Source of the DNA: an uncultured Bacteroidales bacterium
GTDB taxonomy: Bacteria > Bacteroidota > Bacteroidia > Bacteroidales > UBA932
Length of the DNA stretch: 64,000 nucleotides
Direction: 5' to 3'
Assembly: GCA_947303465.1 (NCBI GenBank)
Contig: CAMYYI010000005.1
Span: 1-64,000 of the forward strand
Position numbers and translations under genes: made by a program. Under the pieces are notes generated by a model, which was given only the letters and a program-made list of their open reading frames with translations, had not been told where the DNA came from and searched no databases. Shown piece after piece: positions 39,401-47,914 of this stretch (position 1 is the stretch's first letter; every line of letters starts with the position of its first letter).

Positions 39401-40976
39401 CGTAACAGGCATAGCCAAAGTGGGAGTTACCGCTGAGGCGGCCGGAGACAAGTCTGCGCACGATATAGAGATTGACGTGCTGAACCCGAATCCGGAGGTC
39501 ACGCGCAGCAACACCGTGCTGCTCGCCGCCGGAGAATCCAAGGAGATTGAAGTGCCCCTGTTCGGAACTGCGGGCACCAATTCCGCGGCCCTCGAGTTGT
39601 CCACCATACCCGCAATAGACCTCGACGCCCGTCTGAAGTATTTGATTCAGTATCCTTACGGCTGTCTGGAGCAGACGGTTTCTGCCGCCTTCCCGCAGCT
39701 GTACCTGGACAAGGTGATGAATTGCGACGAGAAGCTGCGTTCCCGCAGCCGCATCAACATTGAGGCTGCGATACGTCGTCTGCAGAATTACCGCCGCAGC
39801 GACGGCTCCCTGAGTTACTGGCCCGGTTCGAGCAATGCCTCCCTGTTCGGCAGCGCCTACGCCCTTCATTTCCTCAAAGAGGCTGAAGACCAGGGGTATG
39901 CGGTGCCTGTCGAGCTCAAGAAAGAACTCGTCGCCTGGCTGGGCCGGGCGGTTTCCGATACCAAGGAGGACGCCACATCCCGTGCGTACGGCGTTTATGC
40001 CCTGGCCGTGGCCGGCAAGCCTCAGCGCAGCGCCATGAACCTGCTGCGTGAGAAGGTCAAGAAGATGCCTGCAAGTGCCGCCTGGCTGCTTTCGGCCGCC
40101 TACGCCGTGGACGGAAAGAAGAATGTCGCCCGCGAGATTGCAGCACCTCTGCAGTACGAAGACAAGAGTTATGAAGCATACGGTAGTTCCGACCGCAACC
40201 GTGCGGTAGCCCTCAAGACCATGCTGCTTACAGACCGTAAGGAAGAGGCCTTCCGTCTTGCTTCCGACATTGCTTCCAGGCTCAACGATAAGTCTGTCTG
40301 GATGAGTACGCAGTCAACTGCATGGAGCCTCTATTCCGTATGCGACTATGCCCGTGCCAATGCCGGCGGCGTACAGGCAAGCTGGAGCGTTGGTGGCAAG
40401 ACCGTCAAGGCTGCAGGTGGCAAGTGCATAGAGTCCGCTGTCCTGCCGGTTGACGCTTCTGCCAAGAGCATTAAACTCAAGATCGATAACGCCGGACAGG
40501 GCAATCTGTATGCTGTGGCTTCCGTGACCGGAGTGCCGCCGGCAGCAGAAGAAAAAGCCGTGAGCAACCGTCTGAAGATGAGTGTAAGCTATACGGACGA
40601 GCACAACAATGCCGTGCGTGTTGACACCTTGTCCCGCGGCCGTATCATCTATGCGGTTGTTACCGTCACCAACCCCGGGGCTTCCTCCCTGCACGACCTG
40701 GCTCTCAACCATAAGTTCCCTTCCGGTTGGGAGATACAGAACGAGCGCCTCTATTCCCAGGCGGTTTCCTATCCGGCAGGAGTCAGCTATCAGGATATAC
40801 GCGACGACAGGGTTTACAGTTTCTTTGACCTTGCTGCCGGTGCGAGCGTGACTGTAAAGACCAAACTGATAGCAACTTATCCCGGTCGTTTCTACCTGCC
40901 CGCAGTCAGTTGCGAAGCTATGTACGACGCCTCGGTTTCAGCCCTGATTCCGGGTCTCTGGGTAGAGGTGAAGTAA
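36402..40976 (+). CDS. bacterial alpha-2-macroglobulin family lipoprotein
   Basis: Lipobox LFAGCQQ; MG domains; thioester motif YGCLEQTVSAAFPQLYL. Confidence 0.95.
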   Translation: MKISKLIGGAILAAILFAGCQQGSGTGKGSSAATQATKAKAAAVAQTPEEAGYQTYDGSEESQETPDAPTIKLLSHGSVLPSTGKMDLLFSSYGYVKARFRVRKIFTSNILQFMQFDTYEAKYNLFKVARVVADTTVVLGTTDAPHLRAERNYGISMDELIKPEPGAIYFVEIRGVEPLEEEDFWDSDSYFGDYETYDERNTFLVASDLALIAKEGDNKCDVYACDILSGEPLKGVKIKLYDDVLQEVGKAVTDKDGRASFPAADGKYVLASSDKGAAYLALKNEKSLSTSNFDVSGVYREGGLKAYIFGERGVWRPGDTMHITVITMAEGDDLPAGHPVVAELRNPDGQVTSTLTARNDGSHIYHFPFSTEQDAPTGRWSVNVKIGAQSFSKSLRVETVKPNKLDIQLAFEDELLVPKSSCVGVLTVKWLYGAPGSGLKVNGDVELSNAPTSFKNYPDYDFKDDTRSFTSQSRYYSDMRTDDNGQLSLSANMDLRDEGVPGMLNVSFAMRAFEPSGEFSTGVSSYKMSPFDTYVGMKVEKDRSGWGEEYLKAGKAHKFDVVTVGPDGAPVTVSDLHVEVYHVDWSWWWNSSAQIASYMSGSSKERLFDKHIATHSGTGSFSYDWADAPEGLYFIRVSDEKGGHATSMLAEVYENYGGGSHSTDGGAARLSINASKDKYKVGETARLVIPSSKGNRALVSLEKGGRILSSSWVNCGAESTEIKVPVTSDMLPNVYAFVTLVQPHAGTLNDAPIRMYGVCNINVEDEASHLQPQIDIASEVKPESEISFKVKEKNGKAMSYVVALVDEGLLGLTGFKTPDAWKAFYAKEALRVRTWDLYDDVIGAYGGKIEQLFAIGGDDEAAEGAMRPQNAQRFNPVVCYLGPFTLKAGKTATLKAEIPQYIGSLRAMVIATDGRAQGSCSSNVAVTKPVMVQATLPRTLNVGETISVPVTVMTLKDGVGAVKVGIKASELLEVSGPARQEVNSAKAGTQMCYFELKVKDVTGIAKVGVTAEAAGDKSAHDIEIDVLNPNPEVTRSNTVLLAAGESKEIEVPLFGTAGTNSAALELSTIPAIDLDARLKYLIQYPYGCLEQTVSAAFPQLYLDKVMNCDEKLRSRSRINIEAAIRRLQNYRRSDGSLSYWPGSSNASLFGSAYALHFLKEAEDQGYAVPVELKKELVAWLGRAVSDTKEDATSRAYGVYALAVAGKPQRSAMNLLREKVKKMPASAAWLLSAAYAVDGKKNVAREIAAPLQYEDKSYEAYGSSDRNRAVALKTMLLTDRKEEAFRLASDIASRLNDKSVWMSTQSTAWSLYSVCDYARANAGGVQASWSVGGKTVKAAGGKCIESAVLPVDASAKSIKLKIDNAGQGNLYAVASVTGVPPAAEEKAVSNRLKMSVSYTDEHNNAVRVDTLSRGRIIYAVVTVTNPGASSLHDLALNHKFPSGWEIQNERLYSQAVSYPAGVSYQDIRDDRVYSFFDLAAGASVTVKTKLIATYPGRFYLPAVSCEAMYDASVSALIPGLWVEVK

Positions 40977-40980
40977 GACC

Positions 40981-41946
40981 ATGTGGACTGTCCTGGCAGT
41001 CTTTTCGGCTATCTTGCTGGGTCTTTATGACGCAGCCAAGAAGCAGGCCCTCAAGAAGAACGGCGTTCTTGCCGTTCTTCTTGTGGCAACTGCTCTCTCG
41101 ACCCTTTTTCTTGCTCCTTTCCTCCGCCTGGGGCCAGGTGAGGATCACCTGAAGCTGGCTTTCAAAGCCGTTCTTGTGACGGCTTCCTGGATTTCCGGCA
41201 TGGTGGGATTGAAATTGCTGTCCCTTACCACGGTAAGTATGCTGAAAGGGTCCCGACCGGTGTTCGTGGTGCTTTTTTCAATCCTCTTGTTCGGTGAGAC
41301 TCTCAGCTGGATGCAGTGGGCGGGTGTTGTTATAGTCCTGGCGTCATTGTATATGCTTGGCAGGACGAGCCGTGGAGATGCCACGGTGGAGGTGCGTAAG
41401 GTGGGATTCATATGGATGGGGGTATCCATCATCACCGGGGTTGCCAGTGCGCTGTTCGACAAGCATATCATGCAAGGGATGGAGCCGCTTTTCGTCCAGA
41501 GCTGGACAAACCTCTACATCACGGTACTGCTGGGACTCTGTATCTGTGTTATGTGGCTAATCCGCCGCCGGCAGACTGCCTCTGAGAGACCGTGTCCACC
41601 CTCGGACACGTTAGAGGGAGGGGCCCAGCCTCAGGCTGGGAGGGATGAGCGCAGCGAAGTCTTCCAGAGGCAGTCTGCCGGCGGCTGGAAAGAACAAACG
41701 AAATTCAGCTGGGACTGGACTCTGCTTCTGGTTGCGGTGCTTATAACTGGAGCGGATGCACTGTACTTTTTCGCACTCAAGCAGCCTGGGGCGCTGCTCA
41801 GTGTGGTTTCTGTAATACGCCGCGCCTCCGTCATCGTCGCATTCCTGTGCGGCGCCATCTTCTTCAAGGAAGGAAACATCCGCGCCAAGGCCCTCAACCT
41901 CCTCCTCATGGCCTCCGGCGTCGTGCTCCTTCTGCTTGGAAACTAA
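40981..41946 (+). CDS. EamA/DMT family transporter with in-frame palindromic insertion
   Basis: Multi-TM with SILLFGETLSWMQWAGVVIVLASLYML, typical of EamA. Confidence 0.88.
   Translation: MWTVLAVFSAILLGLYDAAKKQALKKNGVLAVLLVATALSTLFLAPFLRLGPGEDHLKLAFKAVLVTASWISGMVGLKLLSLTTVSMLKGSRPVFVVLFSILLFGETLSWMQWAGVVIVLASLYMLGRTSRGDATVEVRKVGFIWMGVSIITGVASALFDKHIMQGMEPLFVQSWTNLYITVLLGLCICVMWLIRRRQTASERPCPPSDTLEGGAQPQAGRDERSEVFQRQSAGGWKEQTKFSWDWTLLLVAVLITGADALYFFALKQPGALLSVVSVIRRASVIVAFLCGAIFFKEGNIRAKALNLLLMASGVVLLLLGN
41564..41685 (+). repeat. 122-bp palindromic element in-frame in the EamA transporter
   Basis: gccgccggcagactgcctctg (41564-41584) is the exact reverse complement of cagaggcagtctgccggcggc (41665-41685). 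Core cacgttagagggaggggcccagcctcaggctgggagggat. Confidence 0.9.
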
Positions 41947-43122
41947 TTATTTGATGCCATATTTGGCGAGGATGGTGAGAATCGGCTTCTCGATGGATTT
42001 TGCCCAGAGATAGTAGCCGTGGTCGTCGGGGTGGGTGCCGTCTACCGAGTACTCATGGCTGCCTTCCTCGCACGCGTCGGTCTGGATGAAATATACATCG
42101 GCATATTTGGGATCCTTGAGGAGTTGGCTGAACATGTTGGAAGCCATATCCTGCTTGGCCTGCTCACGGGCGTCGTAGGTCAGGGAGAAGTTGCGGTTCT
42201 CGCGGTAAATGGTCTGCTGGAAGATGATGGGCTTGCCGGGATGCGCGGCGATCAGCCTGTCGATAAACGGCTGCAGGCGCTCCTGAATCATCTTGTAGTC
42301 GGGATTTGAGAAGGCGTCGAAGATGTATGCGTCGGCCTCTACGTCGTCAAGCACATCTGCAAAATACTGCTGCATCTTGCAGTTGCCGCTCATACCGAAT
42401 GCCAGGACCTGCATGCCGGTGTGGCGCATGAACTGCATGGGATAGCTCATGCCCGGACGGCTGGTGCTTATGCCATGGGTGTAGGACGAGCCGTGGAACA
42501 ATATCTTGTTCCTGAACTGTCCGTCCAGCCTTCTGATATAGGAGCCTACGGGCACGCCTATCTTGCAGGAACGTACCTCTGAGTAGTTGGGGAGATACAG
42601 GATGCAATCCTTGTTTCCGGGAGCCATATCCTTGATAAGCACAAGGTTGTCTTCTGCATATGCGGCCTTGGTAGCGCCGGAGGCGGCCCAGATCCACTCA
42701 CCCTTCTTGTTCTTTATATACAGGTCATAGCCGCGGTATGCTATAGGCATGGTGGCCACGGTCGAATACTGCTGGCCCCACTGGGTCTTGACGCTTATGG
42801 AAGTTGCATCAGTGCTGAATATCACGGTGATGCCGGGGCAGCAGCGGGCCTGGAAGTTCTCGCCCTTGCTCATGCCCTTGTATTTGACGGTATCGATACG
42901 GTGATAGGGATTGGGGGTATCGTAGAACATTTTACCGAACAATCCCAGGTCGGATGCCTCGGTGAAGCTGTAGGCCGTACCCTTGGGAGTCGTTGGATTG
43001 TCTATGATAGCCTGAAGCTCGGCGAAATGCTTTTCGTCGTAAGATTTTGTGACGTTGTAGAGCTTGGAGCTGCAGGAGCAGACCATCAGAAGCACGGTCG
43101 CAGCAAATAGGAATCTTTTCAT
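41947..43122 (-). CDS. SGNH/GDSL-type hydrolase lipoprotein
   Basis: Lipobox MVCSCSS; FHGSSYTHGISTSRPGMSYP; DGTHPDDHGYYLWA. Confidence 0.85.
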   Translation of the reverse strand: MKRFLFAATVLLMVCSCSSKLYNVTKSYDEKHFAELQAIIDNPTTPKGTAYSFTEASDLGLFGKMFYDTPNPYHRIDTVKYKGMSKGENFQARCCPGITVIFSTDATSISVKTQWGQQYSTVATMPIAYRGYDLYIKNKKGEWIWAASGATKAAYAEDNLVLIKDMAPGNKDCILYLPNYSEVRSCKIGVPVGSYIRRLDGQFRNKILFHGSSYTHGISTSRPGMSYPMQFMRHTGMQVLAFGMSGNCKMQQYFADVLDDVEADAYIFDAFSNPDYKMIQERLQPFIDRLIAAHPGKPIIFQQTIYRENRNFSLTYDAREQAKQDMASNMFSQLLKDPKYADVYFIQTDACEEGSHEYSVDGTHPDDHGYYLWAKSIEKPILTILAKYGIK

Positions 43123-43188
43123 CGTGTTATGATTTAATGGTTATAATCCGGTCTTACAAATATAGCAAAAGTAAGGTATAAAACAAGG

Positions 43189-46119
43189 TCAAAGGAGATT
43201 TGCGATGTAAGGGCCCGTAACGGAAGCGGGGTCTTTGGCTACCTGTTCCGGAGTGCCCTGGCTGACTATAAGCCCTCCCTTGCGCCCTCCTTCCGGACCC
43301 ATGTCGATAATCCAGTCCACGCTCTTGAGGATATCGGGATTATGCTCAATGATAATGACGGTATTACCCTGGTCGACCAGTTTCTGGAGTACGCCCAGAA
43401 GTGTTTTTATGTCTTCAAAGTGCAGTCCGGTGGTGGGCTCGTCAAGCATATAGAGCGTATTGCCTGTAGCTTTGCGGAAAAGCTCGGCCGCCAGCTTCAT
43501 GCGCTGGCTCTCGCCTCCGGAAAGGGTTACCGACGATTGCCCGAGATGCACATATCCAAGACCAACGTCTACCAGGGCTTTCAGCTTGGGAGCTATCTTG
43601 GGATGAGCCTTGAAGAATTCATAGGCCTCATTTATAGGCATTTCCAGCACCTCGTTGATATTCTTTCCCTTGTAATGCACGGCCAGCGTATCTTCTTTGT
43701 AACGGCGGCCTCCGCAGGCGTCGCACACAACGTTCACGGATGGCAGGAAGTTCATCTCCACAACCTTCAGCCCTGCTCCCTTGCACTCCTCGCAACGGCC
43801 TCCCGGAACGTTGAAAGAGAAACGTCCGGCACCGAAACCGCGTACCTTGGCGTCCGGCGTCTCTTCGAACAGCCGTCGTATATCGTCGAAGACTCCGGTG
43901 AAGGTAGCCGGGTTGGATCGGGGCGAGCGGCCAATGGGACTCTGGTCCACTTCCACTACCTTGTCTATGAACTCTATGCCCTCTAAGCCGGAGCAGGGGA
44001 GAGGGCTCTCTTTGCTGCGGTTCAGTCTGGCCTTCAGAAGAGGAATCAGGGTATCGTTTACCAGAGTGCTCTTGCCGCTTCCGGACACTCCGGCAACACC
44101 GATGAAGCAGCCCAGCGGGAACGCGACGTCCAGATTCTTCAGATTGTTTCCAGACGCGCCCTTAAGCACCAGCTGGTTCCCGTCGCCTTTTCTCCGTTCC
44201 TTCGGGACTTCGATGGAGCGTCTCCCCATCAGATACTCCGCGGTGATAGATTCTTCGCTGCGCTGAGAATGACAGAGGGAGACAGCGTCGCTGGAGGGGG
44301 CCTCATGCTCCCGGTATCCGTGTCCACCCTCGGACACGTTAGAGGGAGGGGCCCATGAGCGTAGCGGAATGGGAGGGATGAGCCCGCTTAGCGGGCGAAG
44401 ATATCCGGGAGCAGAGGCCCCGTAGGCGGACTCCGGCGAAGTGGAGCCAGGGCCGGAGTAGCAAATCTGTCCGCCGAGGGATCCGGCGCCGGGGCCGACA
44501 TCTACCAGCCAGTCGGCAGCGCGCATGGTCTCCTCGTCGTGCTCCACAACTATTACCGTGTTCCCCTCGTCCCGCAACTTCTTAAGCGACGCGATGAGTT
44601 TGCGGTTGTCTCTCTGGTGCAGGCCGATAGACGGCTCGTCAAGTATATAGATCACCCCGACCAGCTTGGATCCTATCTGCGTTGCGAGCCGGATTCGCTG
44701 GCTCTCGCCGCCGGACAGCGATGCCGTGGCACGGTCGAGCGAGAGATACTCCAGCCCTACGTCCACAAGGAACTGCAGCCTGTCACCCAGTTCCCGCAGT
44801 ACGTCGCGCGCCACTGCCTTGCCGCGTCCTGTCAGCACGCCGTCAAGCGAACGTACCCACTCCAGCAGGTCCGAAATCTCCATTGCGGATACTTCGGTGA
44901 TGGTTTTGCCGTCAATCCGGAAGCAGGATGTCTCCTCCCTCAGGCGGGTTCCGTTACAGACAGGGCAAACGATACGCTCTTCCACATCGCCCACAACGCC
45001 GTCCCAGGTGACCATCTGCATGTCGTTCCCGTCACCTATGCGGTAAAGGTCGTCCGAGCCGTTCACCAGCAGGGATACACACTCCTGCGGCAGATCCTCA
45101 ATTGGGTCGTTGAGCGAGAATCCGTGCTTGCGGGCGATGGCGCGGACTATATCGAACTTGCGGTTGTTGCGCATGGGGCCGAGGGGAACTATGCCTCCTC
45201 CGGCTACGGACTCGCGGGGATCCGGAATGATGGACTCTATCCTCACGTCGGCTACCGTACCCAGACCCTTGCAGTGCGGGCAGTATCCCTCGGGCGAGTT
45301 GAAGGAAAAAGTATGCGGCTGGGGTTCCTGGAGCGAGATGCCGCTCTCCGGGTCTACCAGGTGCTTGGAAAAGTGGCGTAGCGAACCGTCTTCGGCGGAA
45401 AGCACGGCTACGGAGCCCTTGCCCAGAGACAGCGCCGCCGCTACGGAATTACGGACGCGCGACTCGTCTCCCTCGCCGGGCTTCAGTTTATCTACCACCA
45501 GCTCTATGAAATGCGGCTTGTAGCGGTCTACGGCATCTGTCTCCGGCAGCTCGCAGATTTCACCGTCAATGCGGATCTGGGAATAGCCGCGGCGGCGCAT
45601 CTGCTCGAAGAGTTCGCGATAGTGCCCCTTGCGGCCGCGTACCAGCGGGGCCAGGAGTATGCACTTGCGCCCGGCGTACTCGGACAGTATCAGATCTACT
45701 ATCCGGGCATCCGTATAGCGCACCATCTCTTTGCCGCTCACTGGTGAGTAAGCAGTGGAAGCTTTGGCGTACAGGAGTCGCAGGAAGTCGTATATCTCCG
45801 TAATCGTGCCCACTGTGGAGCGCGGGTTGGAGTTGGTGGTCTTCTGCTCTATGGCAATTATGGGGCTGAGTCCGTCTATGCTTTCCACGTCGGGCTTCTC
45901 CAGTATGCCCATGAAGTGCTTGGCATAGGGGGAGAGGGTGTTCATATAACGGCGCTGCCCCTCAGCGTAGATGGTATCAAAAGCAAGCGAGCTCTTGCCG
46001 CTGCCGCTTATGCCTGTGATAACCACGTATTTGCCACGTGGAATATCAACATCTACGCCTTTCAGGTTATGCGCCCTCGCACCCCGTATCTTAATGATTT
46101 CCTCAGCCATACAATTCAC
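43189..46119 (-). CDS. uvrA: excinuclease ABC subunit A with in-frame repeat insertions
   Basis: ITGISGSGKSSLAFDTIYAEGQRRY, LSGGESQRIRLATQIGS and GVAGVSGSGKSTLVNDTL. Confidence 0.97.
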   Translation of the reverse strand: MNCMAEEIIKIRGARAHNLKGVDVDIPRGKYVVITGISGSGKSSLAFDTIYAEGQRRYMNTLSPYAKHFMGILEKPDVESIDGLSPIIAIEQKTTNSNPRSTVGTITEIYDFLRLLYAKASTAYSPVSGKEMVRYTDARIVDLILSEYAGRKCILLAPLVRGRKGHYRELFEQMRRRGYSQIRIDGEICELPETDAVDRYKPHFIELVVDKLKPGEGDESRVRNSVAAALSLGKGSVAVLSAEDGSLRHFSKHLVDPESGISLQEPQPHTFSFNSPEGYCPHCKGLGTVADVRIESIIPDPRESVAGGGIVPLGPMRNNRKFDIVRAIARKHGFSLNDPIEDLPQECVSLLVNGSDDLYRIGDGNDMQMVTWDGVVGDVEERIVCPVCNGTRLREETSCFRIDGKTITEVSAMEISDLLEWVRSLDGVLTGRGKAVARDVLRELGDRLQFLVDVGLEYLSLDRATASLSGGESQRIRLATQIGSKLVGVIYILDEPSIGLHQRDNRKLIASLKKLRDEGNTVIVVEHDEETMRAADWLVDVGPGAGSLGGQICYSGPGSTSPESAYGASAPGYLRPLSGLIPPIPLRSWAPPSNVSEGGHGYREHEAPSSDAVSLCHSQRSEESITAEYLMGRRSIEVPKERRKGDGNQLVLKGASGNNLKNLDVAFPLGCFIGVAGVSGSGKSTLVNDTLIPLLKARLNRSKESPLPCSGLEGIEFIDKVVEVDQSPIGRSPRSNPATFTGVFDDIRRLFEETPDAKVRGFGAGRFSFNVPGGRCEECKGAGLKVVEMNFLPSVNVVCDACGGRRYKEDTLAVHYKGKNINEVLEMPINEAYEFFKAHPKIAPKLKALVDVGLGYVHLGQSSVTLSGGESQRMKLAAELFRKATGNTLYMLDEPTTGLHFEDIKTLLGVLQKLVDQGNTVIIIEHNPDILKSVDWIIDMGPEGGRKGGLIVSQGTPEQVAKDPASVTGPYIANLL
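44248..44275. repeat. dispersed short repeat, in-frame copy in uvrA
   Basis: agattcttcgctgcgctgagaatgacag; translated CHSQRSEES on the uvrA strand. Confidence 0.8.
44297..44421 (+). repeat. 125-bp palindromic element in-frame in uvrA
   Basis: ggggcctcatgctcccggtatc (44297-44318) versus gatatccgggagcagaggcccc (44400-44421): inverted with two 1-nt indels. Core ccgtgtccaccctcggacacgttagagggaggggccca is identical to the EamA core. Confidence 0.9.
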
Positions 46120-46178
46120 AAAAATAGTGAATCCGAGGCAGAAAAGTGAGAATCTTTGTATTTTTGTGGAAGATACTG

Positions 46179-46829
46179 ATGAAACACGTCTCTGATTTCA
46201 TAGTCCTTGCTGTCACCAAAGTTGGGGACAAGTCGCTGGTACTCCATACTTTGAGCCCTATGTGGGGGCGGCGTAGCTTCATTACAGGTGTGTCGGCAAA
46301 GGCTCCAATGGTGTTGTTCCAGCCGCTTTCAATGCTTGAGGCGGAAGTGGTAGAGAATCCTAAATCTGATCTGTGGCGGCTCAGGGAAATACGTGGTATA
46401 TCACCCCTTAACGGTATACGCGGAGATGTTAGGAAGAATGCTGTATCGCTGTTTCTCAGTGAAGTGCTTCTGCGAACGATAAAGGAGGGTGAAAACGACC
46501 CCGGCTTGTATGAGTGGTGTGCCGGGAGCATTCTGACTCTCGATGCAATGGAGAACGATTTCTCAAACTTCCATCTGCGGTTCTTGCTGGAACTGGCTGC
46601 AAAACTGGGCTTTTCCCCTTCTATAGAGAACCTGATGCCTTTTGCAGGAGAGAATTTGCCGGTGGTGAGGCAACTGCTTACTCTCGGGGCCGCAGAATCC
46701 ATGCTGATTCCAATGAACGGCCAGCAGCGCAACGCCGTCGCCGGGCTGCTAATCGATTACATTTCTTATCACAGCGAAACCCGCGTCCAGATTCGTTCTC
46801 TCGCAGTCCTTCGGGAGTTATTCCGTTAA
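46179..46829 (+). CDS. recO: DNA repair protein RecO
   Basis: MKHVSDFIVLAVTKVGDKSLVLHTLSPMWGRRSFITGV N-terminal OB pattern, then helical domain. Confidence 0.75.
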   Translation: MKHVSDFIVLAVTKVGDKSLVLHTLSPMWGRRSFITGVSAKAPMVLFQPLSMLEAEVVENPKSDLWRLREIRGISPLNGIRGDVRKNAVSLFLSEVLLRTIKEGENDPGLYEWCAGSILTLDAMENDFSNFHLRFLLELAAKLGFSPSIENLMPFAGENLPVVRQLLTLGAAESMLIPMNGQQRNAVAGLLIDYISYHSETRVQIRSLAVLRELFR

Positions 46830-46855
46830 GACGGCGTCATTATTGGGGGTATTTT

Positions 46856-46890
46856 GCTGCCGGAGGCTTAAAAAACAGCCAGCCGGCAGC
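46856..46890. terminator. convergent terminator-like hairpin
   Basis: gctgccgg (46856-46863) and ccggcagc (46883-46890), with attttgc (46851-46857) and gcaaaat (46901-46907) outside. Confidence 0.5.
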
Positions 46891-46918
46891 GTTTCAGTAG
46901 GCAAAATGCTGCCGACTT

Positions 46919-47914
46919 CTACAGCGTCTGGCCGCCGATGAACTCGCGCATGATGGAGGTCGGAGGGATGGCGGCGATTTCTGCGGGCCGCAGGGCGGTC
47001 ACCTTGTCCAGGATGGACAGCAGCTGGCGTGCCTTTTCGTAAGCGGGGGAGGCCTCGGTAATGCCGTACAGCAGCGGTTCCGCGTAATACTTCAGGAGCG
47101 GAACGTCGTACAGGGTGGAGGAGTTGAAAACGATGTCGGCGTTCTCTTCGAAGGGGAAGATGTTGTAGGTCTCCCCGCGGCGTACCGACGGCCAGCGGAG
47201 TATGTTGTCTTCCGGGCTGATGCCGCGGACGCGGTTGTCCCTCACGATGCGGCGCAGCAGGCGCTTGTCGGTGGTGCTGTTGTGCACTTTTTCGCCTCCC
47301 GGCAGGGACGAAAGGGCGGAGATGTAGATATAGAAGATTCGGCTCCGGTCTATTGCGTAGGTGAGCTCCGGGTTAAGGGCGTGAATGCCTTCCATGAAGA
47401 GCACGTCGTTGGGCTCCAGCTTCATCGCCCTTTCCGGAAGGAATTCGCTGCGGCCCTCCTTGAAATCGAACTTGGGGATTATTACTTCCTTGCCGGCGAG
47501 CAGGTCGTTGATGTTTTCGTTCAGCAGCTCCACGTTCATCGCCCCCAGGCACTCGAAATCGTATTCCCCGTTCTCGTCGCGCGGTGTCTGGTCGCGGTTG
47601 CGAAAATAGTTGTCCAGCTCAATTACTTTGGGGTTCATCCCCAGGACTTTGCACTGCTGGGCAATTCTCAGGGAACTGCTGGTCTTGCCGCTGGAACTGG
47701 GGCCCGAAATGAGCACTATGCTGGCCCTCTTGCGTACCCAGAAAATCTGGTCCGCCGCCTCGGCGTACTTGCGCTCCTGGCGCGCTTCGCACAGGTTTAT
47801 CAAGGGGATGGCGTTGCCGCCGGCAACCACCTCGTTTACTTTCTCCAAAGTGTCGATTCCAATCGCGGTGCACCAGTCCCTGTACTCCTGCCTTGCTGCT
47901 TCAATCTTTGTCAT
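46919..47914 (-). CDS. uridine kinase-like nucleoside kinase
   Basis: VLISGPSSSGKTSSSLRIAQQ Walker A; VIELDNYFRNRDQTPRDENGEYDFE. Confidence 0.85.
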   Translation of the reverse strand: MTKIEAARQEYRDWCTAIGIDTLEKVNEVVAGGNAIPLINLCEARQERKYAEAADQIFWVRKRASIVLISGPSSSGKTSSSLRIAQQCKVLGMNPKVIELDNYFRNRDQTPRDENGEYDFECLGAMNVELLNENINDLLAGKEVIIPKFDFKEGRSEFLPERAMKLEPNDVLFMEGIHALNPELTYAIDRSRIFYIYISALSSLPGGEKVHNSTTDKRLLRRIVRDNRVRGISPEDNILRWPSVRRGETYNIFPFEENADIVFNSSTLYDVPLLKYYAEPLLYGITEASPAYEKARQLLSILDKVTALRPAEIAAIPPTSIMREFIGGQTL

